From: Intestinibacillus sp964580155
GTDB lineage: Bacteria > Bacillota > Clostridia > Oscillospirales > Butyricicoccaceae
Assembly: GCA_964580155.1 (NCBI GenBank)
Contig: CAZOJP010000010.1
Coordinates: 1 to 48,167, forward strand
Reading direction: 5' to 3'
Length of the DNA stretch: 48,167 nt
Positions 9,500-17,967 of the stretch are shown here, in pieces. Made by a program: the position numbers and the translations under genes. Below the pieces are notes generated by a model. The model was not told the origin of the DNA, did no database searches, and worked only from the letters and a program-made list of their open reading frames with translations. Within the stretch, counting starts at the first letter, position 1. Each line of letters begins with the position of its first letter.

Positions 9500-10222
9500 T
9501 TACTTTTCCTCCTGTACAATCGTACCGATTTTTTCACCGCGTACAGCGCGGCAGATATTTTCCGGATCGGCCAGTGCAAAGACCAGCACCGGAATATGGT
9601 TATCCATTGAAAGAGAGGTTGCGGTCGTATCCATCACACCAAGCCCCTGGTTCAGCACGTCCATATAGGACAGGTGGTCGTACTTCTTCGCATGGGGATT
9701 GATCGCAGGATCGGAGTCATACACGCCGTCCACGTTTTTGGCCAGCAGAATGACCTCTGCGTTAATCTCGGCTGCCCGCAGCACTGCAGCGGTATCCGTT
9801 GAGAAATAGGGGTTTCCCGTGCCGCATCCGAAAATCACCACGCGGCCTTTTTCCAGATGGCGCGTTGCTTTGTTGCGAATGTAGGGCTCGGCGATTTTAT
9901 TCATCTCAATCGCAGTCTGTACGCGCACATCCACGCCGCGCTGCTCCAATGCATCCGCAAGGGCGAGCGCATTGATTGTCGTCGCCAGCATACCCATATG
10001 ATCGGCGCGCGTGCGCTCCATCTTGCCGCCGCCGTCCTTGACGCCGCGCCAGAAGTTTCCGCCGCCGACGACGACACCGATCTGTGTGCCCTGCTCATTG
10101 CATTTTTTGATCACATCGCACACCGGCCCGATGACGTCAAAGTTCAAGCCAAACTTATGATCTCCGGCAAGTGCCTCACCGCTGATCTTAATGAGTACAC
10201 GTCGATACCCTGGGTTCTCCAT
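9500..10222 (-). CDS. pyrH: Uridylate (UMP) kinase
   Basis: PyrH phosphorylates UMP to UDP and belongs to the amino acid kinase fold. The 240-residue protein shows KISGEALAG near the start, the GGGNFWRG loop, DHMGMLATTINALAL, and the GCGTGNPYFSTDTAAVLRA nucleotide/effector region, of which GTGNPYFSTDTA is diagnostic. It is the first gene of the cluster that continues to polC, and a good sigma-A promoter (10261-10289) lies 38 bases upstream of the ATG, with GAAAGAGG as a modest ribosome site. Confidence 0.97.
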   Translation of the reverse strand: MENPGYRRVLIKISGEALAGDHKFGLNFDVIGPVCDVIKKCNEQGTQIGVVVGGGNFWRGVKDGGGKMERTRADHMGMLATTINALALADALEQRGVDVRVQTAIEMNKIAEPYIRNKATRHLEKGRVVIFGCGTGNPYFSTDTAAVLRAAEINAEVILLAKNVDGVYDSDPAINPHAKKYDHLSYMDVLNQGLGVMDTTATSLSMDNHIPVLVFALADPENICRAVRGEKIGTIVQEEK

Positions 10223-10260
10223 ACTGCATTTACCTCTTTCTCATGATACTTTCATCTCTT

Positions 10261-10289
10261 ATTCTACCGTATTCGGTCTTGCTTTGCAA
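10261..10289 (-). promoter_or_regulatory. Sigma-A-type promoter for pyrH cluster
   Basis: On the minus strand TTGCAA (10284-10289) and TAGAAT (10261-10266) are separated by exactly 17 bases. The start of transcription would fall near 10254, about 30 bases before the pyrH ATG. Confidence 0.7.
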
Positions 10290-10381
10290 ACCCTTTCCCC
10301 GCTTTTTTTATGAACGATTTGCAAAAATGAAAATCCTGAACGTGCACAAGCCCTCCCCGTTGCGATCTGCGCCGTTCTGCC

Positions 10382-10447
10382 GTGCCGAGGCGCGCCTTCA
10401 CAGCCTTCGTTTCTTACAGCCTCGGCACAGAGCGTGCCGTTTTTTTG
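10382..10447. other. Nested, mutually exclusive inverted repeats between rpsI and pyrH
   Basis: GTGCCGAGGC (10382-10391) is complementary to GCCTCGGCAC (10420-10429), and the end of the latter (CGGCAC, 10424-10429) can instead pair with GTGCCG (10435-10440), which is followed on the plus strand by seven T. The second hairpin looks like a plus-strand intrinsic terminator, the first like its antiterminator. No convincing plus-strand gene precedes it, and on the minus strand it lies upstream of the pyrH promoter. Function unknown. Confidence 0.4.
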
Positions 10448-10456
10448 CCAAAGCCA

Positions 10457-10491
10457 TAAAAAAAGAGCCACATCTCTGTGACTCTTTTTTG
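10457..10491 (-). terminator. Intrinsic terminator after rpsI
   Basis: AAAAGAGCCACA and TGTGACTCTTTT pair with one wobble around a TCTC loop, flanked by A and T runs on both sides. It lies 17 bases after the rpsI stop and can work on either strand. Confidence 0.75.
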
Positions 10492-10507
10492 TAAGCTTCT
10501 CCAAAAA

Positions 10508-10915
10508 TTAGCGCTTGGAGAACTGCGGTGCGCGACGTGCGCCCTTAAGACCGTACTTCTTACGCTCCTTCATTCTCGGGTCGCGGGTCAGGAAACCAGC
10601 GGCCTTCAGAACTGCGCGATACTCCTCAGCGTTCGCCTGAAGCAGCGCACGCGACAGGCCATGGCGGATTGCGCCTGCCTGGCCGGTGAAACCGCCGCCG
10701 ACGACTGTGCATTCGATGTCGAACTTGCCGTTGGTGCCGGTAGCTTCCAGCGGCTGACGGACGACCATCTTCAGCGTATCGAGGCCGAAGTAGTTGTCAA
10801 TCGTGCGATTGTTGATCTTGATTTCGCCGGTGCCGCCCGGAAACAGTCTGACTCTTGCAACAGAGGACTTTCTTCTGCCGGTACCATAGAAATAGGCTTT
10901 CTTGGGCTTGTACAT
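10508..10915 (-). CDS. rpsI: 30S ribosomal protein S9
   Basis: The 135-residue basic protein carries the S9 signature GGGFTGQAGAIRHGLSRAL and ends in the canonical RRAPQFSKR tail that reaches the P site. It starts YFYGTGRRKSSVARVRLFPG. It lies 25 bp after rplM, as is normal, and ends at an intrinsic terminator. Confidence 0.98.
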   Translation of the reverse strand: MYKPKKAYFYGTGRRKSSVARVRLFPGGTGEIKINNRTIDNYFGLDTLKMVVRQPLEATGTNGKFDIECTVVGGGFTGQAGAIRHGLSRALLQANAEEYRAVLKAAGFLTRDPRMKERKKYGLKGARRAPQFSKR

Positions 10916-10940
10916 AATTTACATTTCCTCCTTACAAGAA

Positions 10941-11369
10941 TTACTTATCCCAGGCTTCGGGCTTCTGGGCGGAATGGTTGTGCTCTCCACCCTGATAAAC
11001 CTTCAGACGGGTTGCAGACTGACGGCCGATGGAATTCTTCGGCAGCATGCCCTTGACAGCAAGCTGCATTGCAAACTCCGGCTTTTCAGCCATAAGTGTG
11101 CTGTACTGCACTTCCTTCAGGCCACCAACCCAGCCGGTGTGGTGACGATAATATTTCTGCGTCAGCTTCTTGCCGGTCAGAACCGCCTTATCAGCGTTGA
11201 TGACGATGACGAAATCGCCGCAATCAACGTGAGGGGTGAACTGAGCCTTGTGCTTGCCGCGCAGCAGGTGCGCCGCGACCGCTGCCGTTCTGCCGAGCGG
11301 CTTGCCCGCTGCGTCGAGAACGTACCACTTGCGGTCAATGTTTTCTGTTTTTGCCATAAAAGTGGACAT
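10941..11369 (-). CDS. rplM: 50S ribosomal protein L13
   Basis: The 142-residue protein has L13 hallmarks: WYVLDAAGKPLGRTAAVAA, LRGKHKAQFTPHVDCGDFV and the VKGMLPKNSIGR stretch. It starts at ATG 11367-11369 with GGAGGA 6 bases upstream. It heads the rplM-rpsI operon from the promoter at 11442-11470. Confidence 0.98.
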   Translation of the reverse strand: MSTFMAKTENIDRKWYVLDAAGKPLGRTAAVAAHLLRGKHKAQFTPHVDCGDFVIVINADKAVLTGKKLTQKYYRHHTGWVGGLKEVQYSTLMAEKPEFAMQLAVKGMLPKNSIGRQSATRLKVYQGGEHNHSAQKPEAWDK

Positions 11370-11417
11370 ATGACTTTCCTCCGTTTTATATATTTAAACA
11401 TTTGTTTACGAACTTTT

Positions 11418-11470
11418 ACTCCTACTCGGAGTGCCTTATATATTAAACCACAGTGTTTCATGCAAGTCAA
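11418..11470 (-). promoter_or_regulatory. rplM promoter and small leader hairpin
   Basis: TTGACT (11465-11470) and TTTAAT (11442-11447) are spaced 17 bases. Just after the predicted start of the transcript lies a short hairpin, ACTCC-GAGTA-GGAGT (11419-11433), in the position where Firmicute rplM messages carry an autoregulatory L13 leader. The promoter is well supported; the leader role is a guess that needs a covariance-model search. Confidence 0.6.
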
Positions 11471-11574
11471 TTGTTTTTTTCGATTTTTTGATTTACCTTC
11501 GAGTAATCTTTCTTTATCTCTTATTTACTCGCGTTATCTCTCGTTTTCTCGAACTGCAATTTAAAATTTGCCGC

Positions 11575-11603
11575 TTGTCTGTGCCGCTTCGGTCTGCTAT
11601 AGT
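11575..11603 (+). promoter_or_regulatory. Promoter for TtcA-like gene
   Basis: TTGTCT (11575-11580) and TATAGT (11598-11603) with a 17-base spacer lie 35 bases before the ATG. Confidence 0.6.
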
Positions 11604-11638
11604 AAATACAGCAATTCACTCGGAAATGGAGAACGACA

Positions 11639-12370
11639 ATGCAAAAGATGCTTTCGCTGGTGCGCCGGGCGGTCGACCACTATCATATGATTGAGGAGGG
11701 GGAGCGCATTGCCGTCGGTGTGTCCGGCGGCAAGGACTCGCTGACGCTGCTGCGGCTGCTCGCCGGACTGCGACGTTTTTATCCCAATCACTTTACACTT
11801 GTTGCCATTACGCTCGAAATGGGCTATGACGACATGGATTTCAGCGCGGTTGCCGCGCTGTGTGACTCGCTCGATGTGGAATACATCCGCGTACCGACCG
11901 ATATTAAAAAAATCGTGTTCGACATTCGGGACGAACCGAACCCCTGCTCGCTGTGCGCCAAGCTGCGCCGCGGCGCGCTCCACGAGGCGGCTCTGCGCGC
12001 GAACTGTCACAAAATTGCGCTCGGTCATCACTTCGATGACGTCGTCGAAACATATTTGCTGTCGCTCTTTTATGAGGGCCGCATTTCCTGCTTTAAGCCC
12101 GTGACCTACCTCGACCGCAAGGACGTCACCCTGATTCGCCCGCTCCTTTACGCAACAGAGCAGGATATCCGCAACTTCGCACGGCGGCAGGAGCTGCCGA
12201 TTGTGCACAACCCCTGCCCTGCCGACGGCTTTACCAAACGGCAGGAGGTCAAGGATCTGCTGCACACGCTGGAGCAAACCATACCCGATCTGCGCACGCA
12301 CATTTTCGGTGCGATGCAGCGCTATCCGCTCGAAGGATGGGAGCCGGATCGGGAACGGTACTACCGATGA
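11639..12370 (+). CDS. TtcA-like tRNA 2-thiolation ATPase
   Basis: The protein has the ATP-pyrophosphatase P-loop GVSGGKDSLTLLRLL and the paired cysteines PCSLCAKLRRG typical of TtcA, with a third cysteine in HNPCPADG, the usual set of [Fe-S] ligands. GHHFDDVVET is the family motif after the cysteines. TtcA enzymes adenylate and thiolate cytidine 32 in tRNA. At 243 residues it is shorter than E. coli TtcA (about 310), like many Firmicute homologues. It stands alone with its own promoter and terminator. The exact target base cannot be read from sequence. Confidence 0.85.
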   Translation: MQKMLSLVRRAVDHYHMIEEGERIAVGVSGGKDSLTLLRLLAGLRRFYPNHFTLVAITLEMGYDDMDFSAVAALCDSLDVEYIRVPTDIKKIVFDIRDEPNPCSLCAKLRRGALHEAALRANCHKIALGHHFDDVVETYLLSLFYEGRISCFKPVTYLDRKDVTLIRPLLYATEQDIRNFARRQELPIVHNPCPADGFTKRQEVKDLLHTLEQTIPDLRTHIFGAMQRYPLEGWEPDRERYYR

Positions 12371-12373
12371 CGC

Positions 12374-12411
12374 AAAAATGCCGCGAACCCCTGTGGTTCG
12401 CGGCATTTTTT
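12374..12411. terminator. Bidirectional terminator between ttcA-like gene and sensor gene
   Basis: ATGCCGCGAACC and GGTTCGCGGCAT form a perfect 12-bp stem around CCTGT with A and T runs on either side, ending both convergent genes. Confidence 0.9.
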
Positions 12412-12420
12412 CGCACGCGC

Positions 12421-14799
12421 TTATTGCTGCACGATCGACCATGCAACCGGATACCAAAGCGGCTTCGCTTCGCTTCCGCGGTTTTCCAGCGTAAAGCGCA
12501 GCGCGCCGCCCTCAGGCAGTACGGCGGTTGCGGTTGCGGTCTCGCCCTCCGTCTGCGCGGTTATGCTCCCCGGAGTCTCCGCCGCATAGAAAAATTCCAA
12601 CAGCGCATCACCCGGTGTCGACAGATTCGCCTTTTGCCCGAGCACCTCGAGCAGCTCCTCATCGTATTCCGGCAGCCCGAGCGCGTTGTCGTATAATTGA
12701 GTGAACTGTGTCACGGAATTTACCTCGGAGATCAGCGAGCCAAACAGGGTTTCATCGGTTGTGGCCGTCACAACGGTGCGCCCCCGTGCATCCTTGCCGA
12801 ATTGCAGCGTTTCCTCCCCGCGATATTCGTGCGGTGTCGAGTCCCAGCTTGCGTATACGAGGCGGATAGATCCATCTTCGGCTTCCGGAAGCATGGTCCA
12901 CCGCTTGATCGACGGGCTGGAGCCGACAATCTTCCAAAACCAGCCGTCCCCGCCAACTATGCGGGTTTGATTTTCCGCAAACTGCTCCTGCAAAGCCGCC
13001 TGCATAATCGGATAACGATACTGTCCGCTTTTGTGCTGTCCGCCCCGCGCCCACTGACGGGCGAGATCGATCGGTGTGCGGCTGTTTGTGCCGTCCTCCC
13101 GCGTCCAGTCCATCGGCAGGTAGCTGAGCATGGTGATGTTGACGACGCTCTCATCCGCAAAGGTGTAGGTCAGCACCTTGCCCTGCACCGCGCTATCGCC
13201 ATGACCGGGTGCCAGATAGTCGCGCTGCGCCGTCATCTTGCCGCCCACGAGTCCGAGCTGATGCTGCGCCGCGGTGGCTTCGTCCATGTCGATATCCGGA
13301 TAAGATGATTGCGGCAGTCCCAAATCGTTCGCGTACAGCAGCTCAAACTGCGCAAGGCTGTCGACCGCGTTCGACAGCGCGCCCGCTCCGGGCATCGAAT
13401 CGTTGCCGTACTCCGCAACCTTAAGGCTGCCGTCCTCGTACACAAAGGTCAGCCGCTCCACGGTGCGCATATCCGCCATGCCGGTCAAATGCCAGTTGTA
13501 CACCAGCGTCGCTTGCAGCTTCTGCGCGTCGACCGCGGCCACCGCAAATCCATTGACGGACGGGCTGGATACACCGACGTTCCAGAGCGCCCGCTCCCGC
13601 TGCTCCGCAGGGAATGTGCCGTCCGGATCCATCTCGGCCAGACGGTTTTGCTGCTGCGCATAGAACGCCGCGGCGTTTTGCGCCGTCATCATGTCATAGT
13701 TGGGCTTGGCGCTGCGCGCCTGCACCCCCGCGCCCCAGATTTGCGCAAGCTGCGTGAGCTGCGCCGTCACCGAAGGATCGGCCGCCGCGGCCTCCTGACG
13801 AATCGCAAAGTTGCCGCCCACGATCGCGAGGGTCACCATTACGACAAACAGCAGCGCCACACCTCGCTTTTTGATGGTTTCGTCAAATAAATTTTGCATT
13901 CTTTCCCTCAGTCCCTTCTGATTCCCTGCAAAGCGTGACAGAAGCGCTTCCTGTCGGCGCGCCCTGCCCGAGGTGCTCGCCGCCTGCAAAATGACCTGCC
14001 CATAGTGCCTGCGCTGCGCAAAATCCATGCCACGCACAACCGCGCTGTCGCAGGCAAGCTCCAAATCCGCCGCACCGGCGCGCGCAAGCAGCCGCACGCA
14101 CGGATTCATCCAGTGTACGTCCGCTGCAAACGCCAGCACCCACTTGGCCGCCAAATCCCCGTGCTTCCAGTGCAGCAGCTCGTGGCGGAAAATCAGCTCG
14201 GCGTCTTGCGGCGGCACCGATTCCTCCGGAAGCAGCAGTACCGGGTGTACGATGCCCACGAGCATCGGACAATCCGCCGCTGGTGTAATCCGCAGCGCGA
14301 TATTGCGGCGAATGCCAAGCGCGCTGCGCGTATCGGCGAACATCCGCTGCAGCGCGGCATGCTGCGCCGGCCGGCTGCTGCGCCGCATCTGCATGCAAAA
14401 CCACGCGTATGCGCCCATATGCCCCAGGAGCAGCGCGCACGCACCGGCAAACCACATCGCCATCAGCGCATCGGCGATGTGCATGCGCGGCGCCGGCGCG
14501 GGAATTGTCTGCGCCGCTGCGGTCTCCCCTGTTGCCTCGTCTGTCTGTATGCGCACGTCCTGCGGCGCAGCCACGACGGTCTGCATAGGCGGCGGCGTGA
14601 GAATGACCGCGGGCTTCGGCAGCGTGAGCTGCACCGGCACGAGCAGCCGCAGCGCCAGGGCACACCAGACGAGACTCATCGCGCGCGCCGGATAGCGCCG
14701 CTTGAGCAATCCGCGCAGCGCAAGCAGCACCGCGCCGACGACCGACACCGTCGCGCTGATTTGAAGCAGATTCCAGAAAATCATGCGGCGCATGCTCAT
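12421..14799 (-). CDS. BlaR1/MecR1-type M56 sensor metalloprotease with duplicated outer domain
   Basis: Sensors of this family detect a wall or envelope signal, activate a cytosolic zinc protease and relieve BlaI-type repression. The N-terminal half is typical: membrane helices (about 5-30, 40-60, 110-135), the zinc motif HELLH at 206-210, ELACD at 247-251, and a last helix at 312-332. The outer part (about 335-792) is not a penicillin-binding domain; no SxxK-SxN-KTG set is seen. Instead it seems to hold two related units: each has a W-x-(V/I)-G-x-SSPS block, then a beta-rich stretch, then xQFxxLYxNxLGLP (about 375-530 and 590-740). Its ATG overlaps the blaI stop (ATGA). No beta-lactamase gene is near, so the regulon is probably elsewhere. 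At 792 residues it is longer than BlaR1 (about 600). Confidence 0.85.
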   Translation of the reverse strand: MSMRRMIFWNLLQISATVSVVGAVLLALRGLLKRRYPARAMSLVWCALALRLLVPVQLTLPKPAVILTPPPMQTVVAAPQDVRIQTDEATGETAAAQTIPAPAPRMHIADALMAMWFAGACALLLGHMGAYAWFCMQMRRSSRPAQHAALQRMFADTRSALGIRRNIALRITPAADCPMLVGIVHPVLLLPEESVPPQDAELIFRHELLHWKHGDLAAKWVLAFAADVHWMNPCVRLLARAGAADLELACDSAVVRGMDFAQRRHYGQVILQAASTSGRARRQEALLSRFAGNQKGLRERMQNLFDETIKKRGVALLFVVMVTLAIVGGNFAIRQEAAAADPSVTAQLTQLAQIWGAGVQARSAKPNYDMMTAQNAAAFYAQQQNRLAEMDPDGTFPAEQRERALWNVGVSSPSVNGFAVAAVDAQKLQATLVYNWHLTGMADMRTVERLTFVYEDGSLKVAEYGNDSMPGAGALSNAVDSLAQFELLYANDLGLPQSSYPDIDMDEATAAQHQLGLVGGKMTAQRDYLAPGHGDSAVQGKVLTYTFADESVVNITMLSYLPMDWTREDGTNSRTPIDLARQWARGGQHKSGQYRYPIMQAALQEQFAENQTRIVGGDGWFWKIVGSSPSIKRWTMLPEAEDGSIRLVYASWDSTPHEYRGEETLQFGKDARGRTVVTATTDETLFGSLISEVNSVTQFTQLYDNALGLPEYDEELLEVLGQKANLSTPGDALLEFFYAAETPGSITAQTEGETATATAVLPEGGALRFTLENRGSEAKPLWYPVAWSIVQQ

Positions 14800-15176
14800 C
14801 CCTCCTTTTGCTCGTCGAGAAACGTGCGCAGCTCCGCAAGGTCATGCTCGGTGACCGCACCCGCATCGGCGAGCGACGCGACCAGTTTTTTTACCGAGCC
14901 TGCATAGAGCCGCTCGAGCAGGCTGCGGCTTTCCTCCTGCAAATAGGTTTCTTCGTCAATCAGCACAGTATAAAGGTTGTATTTTCCCTGCCGCTCGCAA
15001 GATAGAAATCCCTTTTCCACGAGCCGCGCCAAAAACGTAAGCACGCTCGTCGCTTTCCAGTCCTGCACTGCGTGCGCCTGCACCTGCGCGGCCGTCACGG
15101 GCGCGGGCAGCTTCCAAATCACCTGCATCACCGACAGCTCCGCATCGGGCAGCCGCTTTAGTTCCTTCTTGAACAT
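14796..15176 (-). CDS. BlaI/MecI/CopY family transcriptional repressor
   Basis: The 126-residue protein begins with the winged-helix region (LPDAELSVMQVIWKLPAPVTAAQV, then WKATSVLTFLARLVEKGFL) and ends in a helical dimerisation domain that the sensor protease would cut. ATG 15174-15176 has GGGGAGG upstream. It is coupled to the M56 sensor by a 4-base overlap, and two matching operator palindromes cover its promoter. The inducer is unknown. Confidence 0.93.
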   Translation of the reverse strand: MFKKELKRLPDAELSVMQVIWKLPAPVTAAQVQAHAVQDWKATSVLTFLARLVEKGFLSCERQGKYNLYTVLIDEETYLQEESRSLLERLYAGSVKKLVASLADAGAVTEHDLAELRTFLDEQKEG

Positions 15177-15191
15177 CCGATCCTCCCCTGT

Positions 15192-15250
15192 TCTACAAAC
15201 GTAGAGCTTGCTTCTGTCTATATTCTACGCTTGTAGAGCGCAGACTGCAA
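15192..15250 (-). promoter_or_regulatory. blaI promoter with two BlaI-type operators
   Basis: On the minus strand TTGCAG (15245-15250) and TAGAAT (15222-15227) are 17 bases apart. Two palindromes, CTACGCTTGTAG (15225-15236) and CTACAAACGTAG (15193-15204), have centres 32 bp apart, three helix turns. The first overlaps the -10, the second lies just downstream. They resemble the TACA-N2-TGTA core of known BlaI/MecI operators and imply autorepression. Confidence 0.8.
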
Positions 15251-15278
15251 CTACAAAACGATTACAAAATCCGCACGC

Positions 15279-15313
15279 AAAAAAGCCTCCTATTCCCGAG
15301 GAAATAGGAGGCT
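15279..15313 (-). terminator. Intrinsic terminator after metQ
   Basis: AGCCTCCTATTTC and GGAATAGGAGGCT pair on the minus strand around a short CTCG-containing loop and are followed by TTTTTTG. It lies 17 bases after the metQ stop. Confidence 0.9.
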
Positions 15314-15329
15314 CGCTTTCGGTATTTTC

Positions 15330-16157
15330 TTAGAAGGTCGGCACAACCGCGCCCTTATAGGTGTCGCCAATGTACTGCTTCACCGTATCGCTGCGCAGCG
15401 CGTCCAGCAGCGCCTTGATTTTGGGGCTGTTTTCCTCGCCCTCGCGCACTGCCACCACATTGACGTATACGCCTGCGTACTGGCCGTCCTCGACAGCCAG
15501 CGCGTCGGTATTCGCATTCAGGCCCGCCTGCAGCGCATAGTTGCCGTTGATGACGCTCATATCTACATCCTGCAGCGAGCGGGCAAGCTGCTCCGCCGCG
15601 ACTTCGGTGATCTTGAGGTTCTTGGGATTTTCCACGATGTCGAGCACGGTTGCGGACTGGGTCGGATCCGCCTTGCCCTCGGCCAGCTTGATGAGGCCCT
15701 GCGCCTCAAGCAGCATCAGTGCGCGGGTCTCGTTCGTGTCATCGTTAGGCACGGTGATCTCCGCACCATCCTTGAGGTCGGCAATCGCCTGCGTCTTGCT
15801 CGGATAGAGCGCAAACGGCTCGTAATGCACGTCGCCCGCATTGACCAGCTTGTAGCCCTCCTCCTGCACCTTCTTGTTCAGATACGGCTCGTGCTGGAAG
15901 TAATTCGCATCGAGCGTGCCGTCATTGAGCGCCACGTTGGGCTGGATATAGTCGGTAAACTCCGTAATTTGCAGCTCGTACCCCTGCTCGGCAAGGATGT
16001 CCTTGCATGCGCTCAAAATTTCCGCATGCGGCGTGGGGGTCGCGCCGATCTTGATGACCTTGTCCTTCGAAGCGGCAGAGCCGCCTGCGCCGCAGCCTGC
16101 CAGCAGGGACACGCCGAGCGCGCCTGCCAGTACCCCGGTAATCAGCTTCTTGTTCAT
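15330..16157 (-). CDS. metQ: Methionine ABC transporter substrate-binding lipoprotein
   Basis: This surface lipoprotein binds methionine for the MetNI importer. ATG 16155-16157 gives 275 residues starting MNKKLITGVL, with the lipobox LLAGC (Cys22) after a hydrophobic signal. Family stretches include IKIGATPTPHAEIL, LDANYFQHEPYL, and VPNDDTNETRALMLLEAQGLI, of which PNDDTNE.RAL is diagnostic. A longer frame to 16256 adds no family-like sequence and lacks a signal, so it was not used. Last gene of metNIQ. Confidence 0.95.
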   Translation of the reverse strand: MNKKLITGVLAGALGVSLLAGCGAGGSAASKDKVIKIGATPTPHAEILSACKDILAEQGYELQITEFTDYIQPNVALNDGTLDANYFQHEPYLNKKVQEEGYKLVNAGDVHYEPFALYPSKTQAIADLKDGAEITVPNDDTNETRALMLLEAQGLIKLAEGKADPTQSATVLDIVENPKNLKITEVAAEQLARSLQDVDMSVINGNYALQAGLNANTDALAVEDGQYAGVYVNVVAVREGEENSPKIKALLDALRSDTVKQYIGDTYKGAVVPTF

Positions 16158-16185
16158 GATGATTCCTCCTTCAGATGTATATAAA

Positions 16186-16848
16186 TTATTTATTACGCTT
16201 GTCCAGCCGCTTGGAAAGCCACAGCCCAAGCTCCTGAAAAACCTGGACAATGACAACCAACAGACACACCGTCACAAGCATCGGCGGCGTCTGGTTGCGG
16301 TTATAGCCATAGTTGAGCGCGATTGTGCCCAGTCCGCCGCCGCCGATAAAGCCAGCCATCGCGGAATAGCTCAAAATGGTGACGACGGAAATGGCGCCGC
16401 CCACAAGCAGCGAGGGCTTGGCCTCGGGCACGAGCACCTTGGTCACAATCTGCCAGGGGCTTGCGCCCATCGACTGCGCCGCCTCGATTACGCCGAAGCC
16501 GACCTCCTTGATGGAGGATTCGACCATGCGCGCCACATAGGGTGCGGCGGCGATGATGAGCGGCACAATGGTCGCGGTCGAGCCGATGGTCGTGCCCACA
16601 ATCGCGCGGGTGATGGGCATGACCGATACCGCGAGAATCAGGAACGGAATCGAGCGCAGGATGTTGACCAGTATGCCCAAAATCCCATTGAAAATCGGCA
16701 TGGGACGCACGCCGTTTTGATCGGTCGCGACGAGCAGCAGCCCGACCGGCATGCCGATGATATAAGCGCCGAGCGTGGACACCAGCGTCATGTACAGGGT
16801 CTCAATGACACCCTGTCCGATCAGCCCCCAAAGTTCAGGCGAAATCAT
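16186..16848 (-). CDS. metI: Methionine ABC transporter permease
   Basis: The 220-residue integral membrane protein has five or so helices and the coupling motif EAAQSMGASPWQIVTKV that docks on the ATPase. IRSIPFLIL and GAISVVTILSYSAMAGFIGGGGLG are typical MetI stretches. It overlaps the metN end by 14 bp and is followed by metQ after 28 bp. Confidence 0.96.
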   Translation of the reverse strand: MISPELWGLIGQGVIETLYMTLVSTLGAYIIGMPVGLLLVATDQNGVRPMPIFNGILGILVNILRSIPFLILAVSVMPITRAIVGTTIGSTATIVPLIIAAAPYVARMVESSIKEVGFGVIEAAQSMGASPWQIVTKVLVPEAKPSLLVGGAISVVTILSYSAMAGFIGGGGLGTIALNYGYNRNQTPPMLVTVCLLVVIVQVFQELGLWLSKRLDKRNK

Positions 16849-17857
16849 GCGCGTCCACCTCCTCTACGTGCACATTTTGTGTTTCCAGATACGCAAGGGC
16901 GCGCTGCGCCGCGCGCTCATCCTCGGGCAGCTGCAGCAGCATCTGTCCGTATGCCTTGCCGTCGATGTTTTTCGTGTTGGCAAACATGATGTTGACCGGC
17001 GCTTTGCACTCGAGCACCATATTCGACACCACCGGCTCAAAAGAGGAGTTGCCGTCGAACACGATGCGGCAGTAGCGCTTGCCGGTCGCCACCTCGTCGC
17101 GTTTGCCGTCGGGATAGATGAGCTGCTTTGCCATATCGGACTGCGGTCTTGTGAACACCTGATCGACCGTACCGACTTCGGCAATGCGGCTTGCGTCAAT
17201 GATGGCAACACGCTGGCACACCTCTTCGATGACCGCCATCTCGTGGGTGATGATGACGATTGTGATGCCGAGCGTGCGGTTAATCTGCTTGAGCAGCGCG
17301 AGGATCTGGCGCGTGGTGGTGGGATCAAGCGCGCTTGTCGCTTCATCGCACAGCAAAATTTTTGGATTCGTCGCCAGTGCGCGCGCAATTGCGACACGCT
17401 GCTGCTGTCCGCCCGACATTTGCGCCGGATAGGCGTGCTCCCGCTCGCGCAGCCCGACGATTTCGAGCAGCTCACGCGCGCGCTTTTCCGCCTCCGCCTT
17501 GGGTTTCCCCGCAATTTCAAGCGGGAAGCAGATGTTTTGCAGCGCGGTCCGCTGCTGGAGCAGATTGAACTGCTGAAAGATCATTCCCATGCCGCGGCGC
17601 GCTTCGAGCAGCTGCTTTTCAGGAAGCCGGCTCAGCTCCTGCCCGTCTACAATGACCTTGCCCCCTGTCGGCTTCTCTAAAAAGTTGATGCAGCGCACGA
17701 GGGTGGACTTGCCCGCGCCGGACAGGCCGATGATGCCGAAGATTTCGCCCCGCACGATGTGTAAATCAATTTCATCGAGCGCGACCACACGGCCGCTTTT
17801 GCTCTCGAACACTTTGCTCATACACTCAATCTGTATGATCGCATCCTGTGTTTCCAA
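16835..17857 (-). CDS. metN: Methionine ABC transporter ATPase with NIL domain
   Basis: MetN powers methionine uptake. Walker A is GLSGAGKS (residues 39-46), the signature MSGGQQQRVAIARAL, Walker B LLCDEATSALD and the H-loop IITHEM. The last 95 residues form the NIL domain, which binds methionine and inhibits transport when the inside pool is high. The start is TTG 17855-17857 with GGAGG 8 bases upstream. That ribosome site begins about ten bases after the T run of an intrinsic terminator, so entry of RNA polymerase into the operon depends on the attenuator described at 17881-18063. Confidence 0.96.
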   Translation of the reverse strand: METQDAIIQIECMSKVFESKSGRVVALDEIDLHIVRGEIFGIIGLSGAGKSTLVRCINFLEKPTGGKVIVDGQELSRLPEKQLLEARRGMGMIFQQFNLLQQRTALQNICFPLEIAGKPKAEAEKRARELLEIVGLREREHAYPAQMSGGQQQRVAIARALATNPKILLCDEATSALDPTTTRQILALLKQINRTLGITIVIITHEMAVIEEVCQRVAIIDASRIAEVGTVDQVFTRPQSDMAKQLIYPDGKRDEVATGKRYCRIVFDGNSSFEPVVSNMVLECKAPVNIMFANTKNIDGKAYGQMLLQLPEDERAAQRALAYLETQNVHVEEVDAHDFA

Positions 17858-17880
17858 AAAATGACCTCCTTTTTATGGAT

Positions 17881-17912
17881 AAAAAAATGCGGAAAGCCGA
17901 AGCTCTCCGCAT
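17881..17912 (-). terminator. metNIQ attenuator terminator
   Basis: On the minus strand GCGGAGAGC-TTCG-GCTTTCCGC (one mismatch, with AT/AT extension) is followed by seven T, directly before the metN ribosome site. An upstream arm, GCTCTTGCA (17944-17952), can pair with TGCGGAGAGC (17902-17911) over nine base pairs with one bulge, which would destroy the terminator stem. That makes a classic antiterminator/terminator choice. Confidence 0.85.
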
Positions 17913-17967
17913 GATGTCGCAAAATAGCAAACGCCAAACAGACTGCAAGAGCAGCCGCGCGGCGTGA

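Noticed and set aside
10243..10494. Plus-strand 83-codon frame between rpsI and pyrH
   Set aside because: It has no ribosome site, overlaps the pyrH promoter and two hairpins, and has no recognisable motif.
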